A stretch of 64,000 nt of DNA from Acidobacteriota bacterium (GTDB taxonomy: Bacteria; Acidobacteriota; Thermoanaerobaculia; Multivoradales; Multivoraceae). Below are positions 16,323 to 27,518 of the stretch, one piece after another; position 1 is the first letter of the stretch; each line of letters starts with the position of its first letter. The stretch covers positions 124,001 to 188,000 of the forward strand of contig JAPOWR010000005.1 in the NCBI GenBank assembly GCA_026707545.1, read 5' to 3'. A program made the translations under genes and the position numbers. The notes beneath the pieces are model-generated. The model searched no databases. It was not told where the DNA came from and saw only the letters and a program-made list of their open reading frames with translations.

Positions 16323-17035
16323 AAGGTCGCCGGCCTCCGGCCGGCGGCTGCGTTCCTGGGGCTACGCCGCTTCGCGGCCCCGCCCCAAGCGGACCAGAAG
16401 GTCCGCGCACCCAGAGAGCGGTCGTGGGGTTCTGCGAGCTGCCCTGCTGCAGTTGAGATAGCCCGCAGCGGCGGAAGGTCGCCGGCCGTTGGCCGGCGGC
16501 AGTGTTCCTGGGGCTACGCCGCTTCGCGGCCCCGCCCCAAGCGGACCAGAAGGTCCGCGCACCCAGAGAGCGGTCGTGGGGTTCTGCGAGCTGCCCTGCT
16601 GCAGTTGAGATAGCCCGCAGCGGCGGAAGGTCGCCGGCCGTTGGCCGGCGGCAGTGTTCCTGGGGCTACGCCGCTTCGCGGCTCCGCCCTGAGCGGACCA
16701 GAGGGTCCGCGCACCCAGAGAACGGTCGTGGGGTTCTGCGGGATGCCCTGCTGCAGTTGGGTTCCGCCCGCAGCGGCGCCATGTCATCTGCATGTAGAAA
16801 AGTCGGCCACACCGGGCTGGCTCTCTGGGTGCGCGGACCTTCTGGTCCGCTCGCCGCCGGAGGCGGCCAGAAACACGCCGCCGCGGAGCGGCGACCGCAA
16901 GCGCTGCAGCGGCGGCATGGCACCCGCATGTAGAAACCCCGCCGCACTGCGCCCGTTCTCTGGGTGCGCGGACCCTCTGGTCCGCTTGCCGCCGAAGGCG
17001 GCCAGAAACACGCGCCGGCCGAAGGCCGGCACCTT
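16323..17035. repeat. Cluster of palindromic repeats including three tandem 152-bp units
   Basis: Non-coding. Three direct repeats begin at 16323, 16475 and 16627 with a 152-bp period; units one and two are nearly identical. Each holds a GTCGCCGGCC...GGCCGGCGGC hairpin, a CGCCGCTTCGCGGC hairpin and GCGGACC-AGAA-GGTCCGC followed by GCACCCAGAG. From ~16780 two further units appear in the opposite orientation (CTCTGGGTGCGCGGACC). The block separates lolA from a convergent lipoprotein gene; short frames inside it are repeat translations, not genes. Confidence 0.85.
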
Positions 17036-17923
17036 CTAGCTACGCGCCCGCACCGCCCGAAGCTCCTTCAACCCATACACCTCCACAGTGTCGAATGTGC
17101 GCGAGGCCGAGTCCCTCCAGGCCGGCCGTCCGGCGGTCAGCACCAGCGGCCGCCACTCACAGTCGCCGCCGCGGCAGAACTTGAGCCGGCCGGCACCGAC
17201 GGCGCTTCCTGGCCGGAACTCCAGTTCGAGCACCCCGGTGACCTCGCGGCCGAAGTCCACCCGAAACGCCGATCGCTCGCCGGGCAACACCTCGAGGCCG
17301 GGGGACGTGGAGACGCGCACGATGCGGCGCGGCACAACGGCCTGCCAGATCGGCTCGGGCCTCGCCAGCTCGCCGCGGACGATGCGGCCCCAGCGGCCGA
17401 CAGGCGGCCGCCCCCAGGAGCGAACGAACCCGGGCTCACGGCCGTCCGCGACCGGCGCGGCTCCCTTCACCGCCAGCGGTTCCCACGCGTCCAGGAAACG
17501 CCACGTGCGGTCCGTCGTGACCGGCATCGATCCGTCGGCGAGTTCGATGCCGGCGAGCGCGCCGCCGTCGCCGTAGGGCGTGCGCACCTCGATCGTCAGA
17601 CGGTTGGCCCCGGCGCGCAACAGGTGGGCGACCTGGACCTCGTCGATCGGCTCGCCCCGCCGGAAGCCGCCGCGCGCGATCTGATGGCCGTTCAGATGCA
17701 CCGCGTACTCGCGGTCGGCGGTCACGAACAGGCGAGCTGCCGCCTCCGGCGCCTGGTCCAGCTCGAAGTCGCCCAGCAGCACGTAGGCCGCCGGCTGTCC
17801 GGCCTCCGTGGCCGCCGTCTCGGGCCAGATCCACTCCGCCGCGCCGGTCGGCAGCGAGGCGTCGCCACACCCCGCCAGCAGGCACGCCGCGATCGGGGCT
17901 AGAACGCGCGGGGTCCGGTACAC
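17036..17923 (-). CDS. Lipoprotein with rhamnosidase-type beta-sandwich domain
   Basis: A 295-residue predicted lipoprotein (lipobox LLAGC). Residues ~25-140 contain EWIWPE, LLGDFELDQAPEAARLF and DREYAVHLNGHQIARG, a pattern typical of the galactose-binding-like beta-sandwich at the N-terminus of alpha-L-rhamnosidases and related glycosidases; the second half adds FRVDFGREVTGVLELEF. No catalytic barrel follows, so it probably binds sugar or is a structural accessory. The GTG start at 17923 lies 6 nt after a TACGCT -10 box; longer frames upstream run into kdsB and look non-coding. Divergent from kdsB. Confidence 0.68.
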   Translation of the reverse strand: MYRTPRVLAPIAACLLAGCGDASLPTGAAEWIWPETAATEAGQPAAYVLLGDFELDQAPEAAARLFVTADREYAVHLNGHQIARGGFRRGEPIDEVQVAHLLRAGANRLTIEVRTPYGDGGALAGIELADGSMPVTTDRTWRFLDAWEPLAVKGAAPVADGREPGFVRSWGRPPVGRWGRIVRGELARPEPIWQAVVPRRIVRVSTSPGLEVLPGERSAFRVDFGREVTGVLELEFRPGSAVGAGRLKFCRGGDCEWRPLVLTAGRPAWRDSASRTFDTVEVYGLKELRAVRARS

Positions 17924-17967
17924 GCCGCGAGCGTATCGGCCCGTCCGCCGGTGAGCGGCCCGGCGGT

Positions 17968-17997
17968 TTGACCGGCGGCGCGCCGCGCGGGTAGGGT
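17968..17997 (+). promoter_or_regulatory. Promoter of the kds operon
   Basis: TTGACC (17968-17973) and TAGGGT (17992-17997) are 18 nt apart. The GTG start of kdsB is 5 nt further on with no Shine-Dalgarno, implying a leaderless operon mRNA. Confidence 0.55.
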
Positions 17998-18002
17998 CGC
18001 CC

Positions 18003-18785
18003 GTGTCGAGTGCTCGGCCCGTATCGGACGCAGTCGGTATCGTCTGTGCGATTCCTGCTCGATATGGCTCGATTCGATTGCCCGGGAAGGCCTTGCTGCC
18101 GATCTGCGGCCGCCCCATGATCGAGCATGTCTACCGCCGGGCGAGCGAAGCGTCGGGTCTCGACGCCGTAGTCGTGCTGACGGACCATGAGGACATTCGC
18201 CGGACGGTCGAGGGCTTCGGCGGAACCTGCCAGATGACGCCCGCGGACTGCCGTAGCGGCACGGACCGGATCGCCTGGGCGGCGCGTGGCTGGCGCGCCG
18301 ACGCGGTGATCAACGTGCAGGGCGACGAGCCCCTGCTCGATCCGTCGGCGATCACGCAACTCGCCGAGCACCTGCGAGCGCGAAACGGCGAGGAGATGGT
18401 CACCCTGGCCGCCGAGGTCGACGAGGAGGCCCTGCGGGATCCCAACCAGGTCAAGGTCGTGTGCGGGGGAGACGGCTACGCCCTCTACTTCAGCCGCGCC
18501 GGGATCCCCTTTCGCCGGCGTTCGGAGGACGACGGCCCGGCGGCGCCGGTCCTCCTGCATGTCGGCGTCTACGGCTACCGCCGCGAGGTGCTGCTGCGGA
18601 TCGCCGAACTCGAGGCCTCGCCGCTCGAGCGCTCCGAGAAGCTGGAGCAGCTCCGCGCGCTCGAGAACGGCGTCCGCATCCGCGTCCTGCCGGTCGACGA
18701 GGCGCCCCTGGGAGTCGACACGCCGGCGGACCTGGCGCTGGCCGAGCGGCGGATGCTGGCCATGCAGACGGACGAGAATCCATAG
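18003..18785 (+). CDS. kdsB: CMP-Kdo synthetase
   Basis: A 260-residue cytidylyltransferase that activates Kdo as CMP-Kdo for lipopolysaccharide core synthesis. The signature CAIPARYGSIRLPGK near residue 14 binds CTP, and INVQGDEPLLD holds the metal-binding Asp. Further blocks VKVVCGGDGYALYFSRAGIPF and LEQLRALENGVRI match the family. Start is GTG. First gene of a Kdo operon; 21 nt separate it from pyrG, which supplies CTP. Confidence 0.95.
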   Translation: MSSARPVSDAVGIVCAIPARYGSIRLPGKALLPICGRPMIEHVYRRASEASGLDAVVVLTDHEDIRRTVEGFGGTCQMTPADCRSGTDRIAWAARGWRADAVINVQGDEPLLDPSAITQLAEHLRARNGEEMVTLAAEVDEEALRDPNQVKVVCGGDGYALYFSRAGIPFRRRSEDDGPAAPVLLHVGVYGYRREVLLRIAELEASPLERSEKLEQLRALENGVRIRVLPVDEAPLGVDTPADLALAERRMLAMQTDENP

Positions 18786-20492
<1,707 letters not shown>

Positions 20493-20508
20493 GGCTGTCC
20501 CGGGAACC

Positions 20509-21348
20509 GTGACCGCGGAAGGCTTCGAACTCGCGCCGGGAATCGTCCTCGGTCGCGGCGGCTTGCCCGTGATCGCGGGTCCCTGCGTGATCGAGGGCCG
20601 CGACTGGCTCGTCGGCGTGGGCCAGCAGATCCAGGCGATGAGCCATCGCCTCGGGCTGCCGATCGTCTTCAAGTCCTCGTTCGACAAGGCGAACCGCAGC
20701 TCCGGCGACAGCTTCCGGGGCCCGGGGCTCACCGAAGGGCTGGCGGCGCTGGCGGAGGTCAGGGAGGCGACCGGACTGCCGGTGCTGACCGATGTCCACC
20801 AACCGGGCCAGTGCGCCGAAGCCGCCCAGGTCTGCGACGTCCTCCAGATCCCCGCCTTCCTCTGCCGCCAGACGGACCTGGTCGTCGAGGCGGCCGCAAC
20901 CGGGCGGCCGGTCCTGATCAAGAAGGGCCAGTTCATGGCGCCGGCCGACATGGTGCGCGTGGTCGACAAGGCACGCGCCACCGGCAACGCGCGGATCGCC
21001 GTGACCGAGCGCGGCAGCTCCTTCGGGTACCACAACCTGGTCGTCGACATGCGCAGTTTCGAACTCCTCGCCGAGCACCGGATCGCCGTCCTCTACGACG
21101 TGACGCACTCGCTGCAGTTGCCCGGCGCCCGCGAGAAGGAGAGCGGCGGCGACCGCCGGTTCGCGGAGCCGCTGGCCCGCGCCGCGATCGCCGCCGGCGC
21201 CGCCGGCCTATATCTCGAGACGCATCCGGACCCCGACAGCGCGCGGTGCGACCGCGAGACCCAGTTGCCGCTCGCACGCGCCGAGAAACTGCTCCTGTCC
21301 GCGCTCGAGATTCACCGCTCTCGCGTCGCCGAGGGCCCCTGGGTCTGA
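20509..21348 (+). CDS. kdsA: Kdo-8-phosphate synthase
   Basis: A 279-residue aldolase condensing phosphoenolpyruvate with arabinose-5-phosphate. Family blocks: IAGPCVIEGRDW, FKSSFDKANRSS, VLTDVHQPGQ, VLIKKGQFMAPADM and FGYHNLVVDMRSF. The N in KKGQ/HQPGQ region and the Cys in AGPCV can discriminate metal-dependent forms; PCVIEG here is common to both, so metal use is not assigned. GTG start 17 nt after pyrG. Confidence 0.95.
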   Translation: MTAEGFELAPGIVLGRGGLPVIAGPCVIEGRDWLVGVGQQIQAMSHRLGLPIVFKSSFDKANRSSGDSFRGPGLTEGLAALAEVREATGLPVLTDVHQPGQCAEAAQVCDVLQIPAFLCRQTDLVVEAAATGRPVLIKKGQFMAPADMVRVVDKARATGNARIAVTERGSSFGYHNLVVDMRSFELLAEHRIAVLYDVTHSLQLPGAREKESGGDRRFAEPLARAAIAAGAAGLYLETHPDPDSARCDRETQLPLARAEKLLLSALEIHRSRVAEGPWV

Positions 21349-21354
21349 ACTGAA

Positions 21355-22374
21355 GTGGCCGGACGCCCCAGCAGCGCAACCGCCGAATCGGAGCGAAGCC
21401 TGGAGATCGCCCGGGCCGTCCTCGAACTCGAGGCGGCGGCGATCCGCGGCCTGATCGGGCAGCTCGAGGACTCCTTCGGCGAGGCGGTGCGGCGCATGCG
21501 CGACTGCCGGGGGCGGGTGATCTGCACCGGTATGGGCAAGAGCGGCCACGTGATGAAGAAGGTGGCGGCCACCCTGGCCTCGACCGGCACGCCCGCCCTG
21601 TTCATCCATCCGGCCGAGGCGATCCACGGCGACCTGGGCATGATCGTGCCGGGCGACGTGGTTCTGGCCGCCTCGACCTCCGGCGGCACGGAAGAACTGC
21701 TGCGGATGATCGACGTGCTGCATCGGCGCGGCGTTCCCCTGATCGCCGTCACCGGGGCCGCGAAGAGTCCGATCGCCGAGCGCGCCGACATCCACCTGTC
21801 GGCGGCGATCGACCAGGAGGCATGCCCCCTGAACCTGGCGCCGACCGCATCGACGACCGCCACCCTGGCGCTGGGCGACGCACTTGCCATGGCGCTGCTC
21901 GAGGCGCGCGGGTTCACCCTCGAGGACTTCGCCACCCTTCATCCCGGCGGCGAGCTCGGCCGCCGGCTGATGACGGTGGATCAGGTGATGCACGCCGGCG
22001 CCGCCGTGCCCAAGGTCGGGCTCCAGGCCTCGATGCGCGAGGCCCTGTTCGAGATGACCGAGAAGTCGTTCGGCATCACCGCGATCGTCGACGACGCGGG
22101 CGGTCTCTGCGGCGTCGTCTCGGACGGGGACCTGCGGCGCCTGCTGAACACGGATCCGGCTGCCGGCGAGTCGGCCGGCGGCGCGTTCCTGGACCGCGCC
22201 GTCTGCCACTACATGACGCCCGAACCGAAGACGATCCAGCCCGACGCCCTGGTCACGGTCGCCCTGGCGTCCATGGAGCGGCACCGGATCACGTCCCTGT
22301 TCATCTGCCACGGCGACGGCCGCCTGCGCGGCCTCGTCCACATCCACGATCTTTGGGGCCTGCGCCGGAAGTAG
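21355..22374 (+). CDS. kdsD: Arabinose-5-phosphate isomerase (KpsF/GutQ family)
   Basis: A 339-residue enzyme that makes arabinose-5-phosphate from ribulose-5-phosphate, the first step to Kdo. The SIS domain (~1-200) has CTGMGKSGHV, FIHPAEAIHGDLGM, SGGTEELL and LAPTASTTATLALGDALA. Two CBS domains follow (VDQVMHAGAAVPKV and CHYMTPEPKTIQPDA). GTG start, 6 nt after the kdsA stop. The order kdsA-kdsD-kdsC gives the complete route to Kdo. Confidence 0.95.
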   Translation: MAGRPSSATAESERSLEIARAVLELEAAAIRGLIGQLEDSFGEAVRRMRDCRGRVICTGMGKSGHVMKKVAATLASTGTPALFIHPAEAIHGDLGMIVPGDVVLAASTSGGTEELLRMIDVLHRRGVPLIAVTGAAKSPIAERADIHLSAAIDQEACPLNLAPTASTTATLALGDALAMALLEARGFTLEDFATLHPGGELGRRLMTVDQVMHAGAAVPKVGLQASMREALFEMTEKSFGITAIVDDAGGLCGVVSDGDLRRLLNTDPAAGESAGGAFLDRAVCHYMTPEPKTIQPDALVTVALASMERHRITSLFICHGDGRLRGLVHIHDLWGLRRK

Positions 22375-22380
22375 CCGCCG

Positions 22381-22884
22381 ATGTCCACCATGCTCTCCTC
22401 CGTTGTCCTTCGCCTCCGCTTCCTCCTCTTCGACGTCGACGGCGTGCTCACCGACGGCCGGCTCTACTACCTCGGCGACGAGATCGCGGTGGCGTTCGAC
22501 ACGCGAGACGGCGTCGCCGTGAAGCGCGCCCGCGACGCGGGCCTCGGCGTCGGTCTTCTGAGCTCCAGGAGAGACTCCCCCGCGGTCGCCCGCCGCGCCG
22601 CCGACCTCGGCTTCGACGAGGTGCTCCTCGGCCGCCGCGACAAGGCCGCGGCCTTCGCCGATCTGCTCGAGCGTCGCGGGCTCGAAGCCTCCGAAGTGGC
22701 CTACGTCGGCGACGACCTGGTCGACCTGCCGGTCCTGCGCGCCGCAGGCCTGTCCGTCGCCCCGGCCGACGCGGTGCAGGAGGTCCGCGACAACGTCGAC
22801 CTCGTCCTCGACGCCCCCGGCGGCCGCGGCGCCGCCCGCGAACTCGTCGACCTCATCGTCGAGGCGTTGGGCCCGGTGTCGTAG
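22381..22884 (+). CDS. kdsC: Kdo-8-phosphate phosphatase
   Basis: A 167-residue HAD phosphatase removing the phosphate from Kdo-8-phosphate. Motif I DVDGVLTDGRLYY carries both catalytic Asp residues; motif II is LLSSRRDSP; motif IV is YVGDDLVDLPVL. The compact length without a cap domain fits the tetrameric C0-type KdsC. Starts 6 nt after kdsD. Its last 32 nt overlap the convergent Uma2-like gene. Confidence 0.94.
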   Translation: MSTMLSSVVLRLRFLLFDVDGVLTDGRLYYLGDEIAVAFDTRDGVAVKRARDAGLGVGLLSSRRDSPAVARRAADLGFDEVLLGRRDKAAAFADLLERRGLEASEVAYVGDDLVDLPVLRAAGLSVAPADAVQEVRDNVDLVLDAPGGRGAARELVDLIVEALGPVS

Positions 22885-23860
22885 CCGGTGGCGAGCCGCG
22901 CTCCGCGGCGCAGAGTGCCAGAAACTCGCTCTCGCTGGCGCAGTGCAACGCGGCCCGCACCATCGCGGTCGCCGGCAGTTCACCCAGCGCGGCGAGACGT
23001 GCCGGCAGTGACGGCGCCGCCGTGATGCCGCGCTCTTCGAGGATGGCGAGCACCGACTCGTACCGCACCTCGGCGCGCCCCTCGTTGCGACTCTCGTTGC
23101 GGTAGTGCCGCAGCCAGGGGTCGTCGTCCGGTCCCGTGCCTTCGGCGGCGCTCAGGGCGGCGCCTACGCGATGCAGGGCCTCGCGCGTGATGTCCGACAT
23201 CCGGTGTTCGTTCAACGCCCGGTGAATCTCCTCGGCAGTCCAGCCGGGAAACGCTCGACTGCTCTCGGCCCGGACGAAGCGGCCGCCCTCAAGAACGTGA
23301 ATCGCGAGACCGGGCACCCGGGACTTGGGACGGCTCGGCGAGCCCACATCCGGCACGTCGACCCAGACCTCGGGGAAACCCCAGGCCTCGTACAGTCGAA
23401 GCTTGCGAACGCGAACGTCCGTCGAGTAGTCGACCTCCAGCACGACGTCGGGCAGAGCCCCGCCGTCCACGTCCACCTTCGGCGCCAGCTCTTCAGCGGA
23501 AGGCGGATGCAGGTACAGGATCTGGTCCGCCTGCATCAACACCCTGGGCTTGCCCCGGGCGTCGAAGCGCACCAGGTCCGACGTGCCGAAAGCCGCGATC
23601 GCCGAGCCCCTCGACGCTGCGATGAGCGCCGCAAGGCCGGCCAGTCTGTGCCCGGGCCGCTCGTGATAGGTGGTCGTCGGCTCGCACACGACCATCGCTG
23701 TCGCGGTCCGCCTCTCCCAATACTCGAGCCGGCCCTCGTACTCGTCGATCTGCTCCAGCGTGATGCGGACCGCCCTGCAGCCGGGAAAGTCCGCCGCGTC
23801 AAGCGGTGCTCGTTCGGCGTCGGACGGCGCCGTTCGTGCTGCGTGGGCGGGCTCGGCCAT
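22853..23860 (-). CDS. Uma2-family (DUF820) PD-(D/E)xK nuclease-like protein
   Basis: A 335-residue protein. The core (residues ~45-200) shows the Uma2 pattern: TAMVVCEPTTTYHERPGHRL, then ALPDVVLEVDYSTDVRVRK, where PD, ExD and the following K form a PD-(D/E)xK-like site, and LYEAWGFPEVWVDVPD. The C-terminal part has an HRMSDITREALHRVG region and RHYRNESRNEGRAE, seen in many transposon-associated Uma2 or Rpn-like proteins. Function in the family is poorly known. ATG at 23860 is 7 nt after a TAGGAT box, so leaderless. Converges on kdsC with a 32-nt antisense overlap. Confidence 0.75.
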   Translation of the reverse strand: MAEPAHAARTAPSDAERAPLDAADFPGCRAVRITLEQIDEYEGRLEYWERRTATAMVVCEPTTTYHERPGHRLAGLAALIAASRGSAIAAFGTSDLVRFDARGKPRVLMQADQILYLHPPSAEELAPKVDVDGGALPDVVLEVDYSTDVRVRKLRLYEAWGFPEVWVDVPDVGSPSRPKSRVPGLAIHVLEGGRFVRAESSRAFPGWTAEEIHRALNEHRMSDITREALHRVGAALSAAEGTGPDDDPWLRHYRNESRNEGRAEVRYESVLAILEERGITAAPSLPARLAALGELPATAMVRAALHCASESEFLALCAAERGSPPATTPGPTPRR

Positions 23861-23897
23861 GCGCGGGATCCTATCTCCGGGATCCCGCCACGATGCG

Positions 23898-24761
23898 CTA
23901 GCTCGCCCACTCCTCTTCGGCCTCTTTCTCGAGACGCTTGCGGCGGCGCTGGACCAGGGCCGAGGCGCCGACGCCGAGCAGGTAGAGGAGCAGCGTCGGC
24001 CCCGCCACGATGGTCATGTTGATGGCGTCCGGGGTCGGCGTGATCGCGGCGGAGAGGATCACGATGATGAGCACTGCCCATCGGAAGTGGCGCATCAGGA
24101 ACCGCGGCGTCACGATGCCGAGCTGCGACAGCATGAAGATGACGATCGGGAGCAGGAACATGACGGCCAGGCCGAGCAGGACGTTGACCGCGAAGCTCAG
24201 GTACCGCTCGATCCGGATGTCGGCGCCCCAGTCGCTGTTGAGACCCATGTTGACCAGGAACTCGGTCGCGAAGGGCAGGGCGACGAAGTAGCCGAAGGCG
24301 CCGCCGCCCAGGAAGAAGAAGGAGCCGAAGAAGATGAAGGGGATCGCGTAGCGCTTCTCGCGCCGGTAGAGCCCCGGCGAGACGAAGCCCCAGAGCTGGC
24401 TGACGAGATAGGGGGAGGTGACGAAGACGGAGGCCAGGAGCGCCACCTTCACGAAGACGATGAACGGATCCGTGACGCCGTCGAACACGAGCTGATCGAC
24501 GTGGGGCTCGATCGGTCTCGCCAGCACGTTGTAGATCTCTTCGGCGAAGGCGAAGCAGCCGAAGAACGCGACGACGACGACGATCAGCGTGCGGAGGATG
24601 CGGCGGCGCAGCTCGTCGAGGTGCTCGAGCAGCGTCATCCGCGGGAGTTCTTCTTCGTCCTCCTCAGATTTCCTGCGGGCGGGCTGCGTCGGGGGCAGCC
24701 GCTCCGGTTCCGACTCTTCAGTCGGCTGTCCCTGTTCGGGCTCTTCAGGCGGCGGGGTCAC
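23898..24761 (-). CDS. tatC: Sec-independent protein translocase TatC
   Basis: A 287-residue inner-membrane protein, the receptor core of the twin-arginine translocase. After an acidic, Pro-rich N-terminal extension (~40 residues) come [13 protein letters not shown], the cytoplasmic signature binding RR signal peptides, then six membrane spans, with [16 protein letters not shown] in the middle. GTG start, overlapping the end of the tatA/B gene by 17 nt, so translationally coupled. Confidence 0.95.
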   Translation of the reverse strand: MTPPPEEPEQGQPTEESEPERLPPTQPARRKSEEDEEELPRMTLLEHLDELRRRILRTLIVVVVAFFGCFAFAEEIYNVLARPIEPHVDQLVFDGVTDPFIVFVKVALLASVFVTSPYLVSQLWGFVSPGLYRREKRYAIPFIFFGSFFFLGGGAFGYFVALPFATEFLVNMGLNSDWGADIRIERYLSFAVNVLLGLAVMFLLPIVIFMLSQLGIVTPRFLMRHFRWAVLIIVILSAAITPTPDAINMTIVAGPTLLLYLLGVGASALVQRRRKRLEKEAEEEWAS

Positions 24762-25059
24762 TCGGCGTCCGGGCCCCCGATTCGCCCGTCTTCTTCGAAT
24801 CGTCGGCGCTCGCGGTCTTCCTGGAACCGTCCGACACCCCGGTCTTCTTGCTCTTGTCGATTCGGCGTGGCGGCGGCGGGCGCTTCTCTTCGTCGAGTTC
24901 GACGTCGATCGAGCGCTTCAAATCGCTCGTGGCACGCCGAAACTCGGCCATGCCGCGGCCCAGCGTGCGGCCCAGTTCAGGCAGCTTCCGTGGGCCGAAG
25001 ATGAGCAGAGCGGCCGCCATGATGAACAGCATCTCCTGCATGCCGATCGGGCCGAACAT
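24745..25059 (-). CDS. tatA: Tat translocase subunit TatA/TatB
   Basis: A 104-residue protein with one N-terminal membrane helix ([20 protein letters not shown]), the [11 protein letters not shown] hinge, an amphipathic helix, and a charged Lys/Ser/Pro tail. A Gly before the Pro (FGPRKLP) is common to TatA and TatB; the LPELGRTLG sequence and tail length do not discriminate. ATG at 25059 is chosen over longer frames; TATCAT lies 8 nt upstream. No second tatA/B copy is visible here. Confidence 0.88.
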   Translation of the reverse strand: MFGPIGMQEMLFIMAAALLIFGPRKLPELGRTLGRGMAEFRRATSDLKRSIDVELDEEKRPPPPRRIDKSKKTGVSDGSRKTASADDSKKTGESGARTPSDPAA

Positions 25060-25163
25060 GGGACGGCATGATACGCCAACCCGCGCCACTGGCTCGCTGT
25101 TACAATCTTCGCTTCGCCTCGCCGGGCGGCGGTCCGACCGGCGCGACCAAGAGCGGAACCCTC

Positions 25164-26852
25164 GTGCAGAAACCCTGGCGCAACATCGCACTCGTCCTCT
25201 TCGTCACGGCCGTTCTCGTCGGCGGGCTGGCCGGTGGCCACCTGCTGGCGGTGGGCGGCGGGGAGTTCGCGCCGGTTCGCGAGTACACCGACCTGATCGA
25301 AGCGGCGCACGCGCACTACGCCGTGCCTGAGGTCGCCTACCGCGACCTGATCTACGCCTCGATCGGCGGCATGCTGCGCAGCCTCGATCCGCATACCAGC
25401 TTCCTGCCGCCGGTCGCCTACGACTCGATGAGGGAACGCCAGCAGAGTTCGTTCTACGGCCTCGGCATCTACGTCGGGACGCGCAACAACCGGCTGACGG
25501 TCATCTCGCCGATCGAAGGCACGCCGGGCTACGAGAAGGGCATCCGCGCCGGCGACATCATCCACCTCATCAACGGCGAGCCGACCGAGGAGATGAGTCC
25601 GAACGAGGCAATCCGCAATCTCAAGGGCCCCAAGGGGACCGACGTCACCGTCACCCTGCTCCGTCCGGGTCTCGACGAGCCCCTGGTCGTCACCGTGACC
25701 CGGGCCGAGATCCCGCAGGAGACCGTTCGCCATGTCCACATGGTGAAGCCGGGCGTCGGCTACGTCCTGGTCAACGACTTCTCGCGCTCGACCGGCGATG
25801 AACTCGAACGGGCCCTCGCGAGTCTCCGGGACCAGGGCATGGAGCGTCTGGTGCTCGACCTGCGGGAGAACGGCGGCGGTCTCCTCGACCAGGCGATCGC
25901 GGTCTCCGATCAGTTCGTGCCCCCCGGCAGCACGATCGTCGAGACCCGCGGCCGCATCGACAGTTCTCACCAGACCTACCGCTCCACCGGCCGCCACGAG
26001 CCGCTCGGCCTGCCCCTCGTCGTGCTCGTGAACGGCGGCTCAGCGTCGGCCTCCGAGATCGTCTCGGGCGCCGTCCAGGACCACGACGTCGGTCTGGTCG
26101 TCGGCGCGTCGACCTGGGGCAAGGGTCTGGTGCAGACCGTCTACGAGCTGTCCTACGGCGCCGGCCTCGCACTGACGACGGCCCGGTACTACACGCCGTC
26201 GGGGAGGTTGATCCAGCGCGACTACTCGTCGTATTGGGACTACTACACGGAGTACGACGCGAACGGCAGCAACGGAGAGGACGCGCCGGAGGACGGCTTC
26301 CCGCTCGACGGCGACGTGCCGGCCGGCCTGCTTGAGGCGCCCCCGGCTCCGTCGCAAGACGAGCGCCCCGTCTTCTACACCGACCTGGGCCGCGAGGTGT
26401 TCGGCGGCGGCGGAGTGACCCCGGACTACGTGATCGAGCAGGACGAGCCGCCCGCTCTCATCTGGCGTCTGCAGTCGCGGAGCGGCTTCCACCGCTTCCC
26501 GTTCGAGGCGGGCAACCAGGAAGGCGTCGAATCGACCGACTGGCAGGTGTCGGACGAGTACCTGGAGCGGTTCTGGGAATGGGTCGTCGAAGAAGAGTTC
26601 GTCGCCGCCGGGGAACTCGAAGAGGCCCGGGAGGATCCGGAAGTGGACCGCCACGCGCGGGTCCGCCTTCGCTACGAGATCTTCAACACCGCCTTCGGCC
26701 TGACCGAGGGGTACAAGGCCCAGGCGGTGTTGGACAAGCAGCTTGCCCGCGCCCTCGAACTGCTCGACGAAGCGGAAGATCTCCTCGACCGGCGACTGGA
26801 CCTGGACGGCCAGGGCGGCAGCCCCGTGTCCGGTCTGGTCGCGCAGCAGTAG
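25164..26852 (+). CDS. ctpA: C-terminal processing peptidase, S41 family
   Basis: A ~562-residue envelope serine protease anchored by an N-terminal span ([20 protein letters not shown]). Domains: N-terminal helical region with [10 protein letters not shown], a PDZ domain ([23 protein letters not shown]), then the S41 core with the nucleophile in [18 protein letters not shown] and the Lys in WGKGLVQT. A ~150-residue C-terminal extension is unusual. GTG at 25164 begins the membrane anchor; an ATG at 25068 gives 32 more residues but overlaps a TACAAT -10 box (25101-25106), so the shorter form is preferred. Divergent from tatA. Confidence 0.9.
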   Translation: MQKPWRNIALVLFVTAVLVGGLAGGHLLAVGGGEFAPVREYTDLIEAAHAHYAVPEVAYRDLIYASIGGMLRSLDPHTSFLPPVAYDSMRERQQSSFYGLGIYVGTRNNRLTVISPIEGTPGYEKGIRAGDIIHLINGEPTEEMSPNEAIRNLKGPKGTDVTVTLLRPGLDEPLVVTVTRAEIPQETVRHVHMVKPGVGYVLVNDFSRSTGDELERALASLRDQGMERLVLDLRENGGGLLDQAIAVSDQFVPPGSTIVETRGRIDSSHQTYRSTGRHEPLGLPLVVLVNGGSASASEIVSGAVQDHDVGLVVGASTWGKGLVQTVYELSYGAGLALTTARYYTPSGRLIQRDYSSYWDYYTEYDANGSNGEDAPEDGFPLDGDVPAGLLEAPPAPSQDERPVFYTDLGREVFGGGGVTPDYVIEQDEPPALIWRLQSRSGFHRFPFEAGNQEGVESTDWQVSDEYLERFWEWVVEEEFVAAGELEEAREDPEVDRHARVRLRYEIFNTAFGLTEGYKAQAVLDKQLARALELLDEAEDLLDRRLDLDGQGGSPVSGLVAQQ

Positions 26853-26867
26853 CAGGCTCGGCGCCCA

Positions 26868-26943
26868 CTGGGTGCGCGGACCTTCTGGTCCGCTGCCGCC
26901 GCAGGCGGCCAGGTGCACGCGCCGGCCGCACGGCCGGCACCTT
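26868..26943. repeat. Palindromic repeat element, short form
   Basis: CTGGGTGCGCGGACC-TTCT-GGTCCGC followed by GCCGCCGCAGGCGGC and CCGGCCGCACGGCCGG hairpins. It fills the gap between ctpA and the convergent rpmG. Confidence 0.8.
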
Positions 26944-26960
26944 GTCGGGCGGCGAGCCTG

Positions 26961-27116
26961 CTAGCGCATCTTCTCTTCGACGAACTCGACGTGCCGCCTG
27001 ATCTTCGGGTCGTACTTCTTCAGCTTCAGCTTCTCGCGGCTGAGCTTCTTGTTCTTCGTCGTCGTGTAGAAGTACCCGGTACCGGCGCTTGATACGAGCT
27101 TGATCTTGTCTCTCAC
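26961..27116 (-). CDS. rpmG: Ribosomal protein bL33
   Basis: A 51-residue large-subunit protein. It begins [17 protein letters not shown] (GTG start) and continues [20 protein letters not shown] to EEKMR. This is the Cys-free, zinc-independent form of bL33, typical of proteobacterial-type copies. An AGAGGTGACC Shine-Dalgarno precedes the start, so it is leadered. It lies just downstream of tRNA-Asp and tRNA-Val on the same strand. Confidence 0.95.
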   Translation of the reverse strand: MRDKIKLVSSAGTGYFYTTTKNKKLSREKLKLKKYDPKIRRHVEFVEEKMR

Positions 27117-27169
27117 GTGGTGGTCACCTCTGGTGAAGCCCGGTGGCCGAGGGAAGGGCGGAGCGGAAG

Positions 27170-27246
27170 TGGCGGGGCCGACGGGACTCGAACCCGCGAC
27201 CTCCGGCGTGACAGGCCGGCATTCTAACCAGCTGAACTACGACCCC
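27170..27246 (-). tRNA. tRNA-Asp (GTC)
   Basis: A 77-nt cloverleaf with acceptor GGGGTCG/CGGCCCC, discriminator G, encoded CCA. The anticodon loop CTGTCAC gives anticodon GTC; T arm GGGTTCGAGTCCC. 52 nt downstream of tRNA-Val in the same orientation. Confidence 0.97.
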
Positions 27247-27298
27247 GTCTTCAATCCGTTTCCCGTTTCCCCGACTCCTGAATCGTCCTTGACCTCCG

Positions 27299-27373
27299 TG
27301 GTGGGAGGTGGGGGATTCGAACCCGCGACCCCCTGCGTGTAAAGCAGGTGCTCTACCCCTGAGCTAACCTCCC
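27299..27373 (-). tRNA. tRNA-Val (TAC)
   Basis: A 75-nt cloverleaf with acceptor GGGAGGT/ACCTCCC, discriminator A and encoded CCA. Anticodon arm CCTGC-TTTACAC-GCAGG with anticodon TAC. Probably cotranscribed with tRNA-Asp and rpmG. Confidence 0.97.
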
Positions 27374-27518
27374 CGGCGCCGGCGCTCCGGCCGCCCGGCG
27401 GACATCGCAGGCCGCGTGATCTTAGGGCAGGCGCGGGGACATCGTCAACGAAGAGCACGGCCGCGTCGCTCCGTGGCACAATCGCCTGCCCAACCACTTC
27501 CTCACAGGAGTACCGATC

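Noticed and set aside
16323-16778. Possible CRISPR array
   Set aside because: The period is 152 bp and the whole unit is conserved, with no unique spacers and no cas genes nearby.
16308-16933. Short open frames with repeated GLRRFAAPPQADQKVRAP segments
   Set aside because: These are translations of the palindromic repeats; the same peptide strings recur in all frames at each repeat locus.
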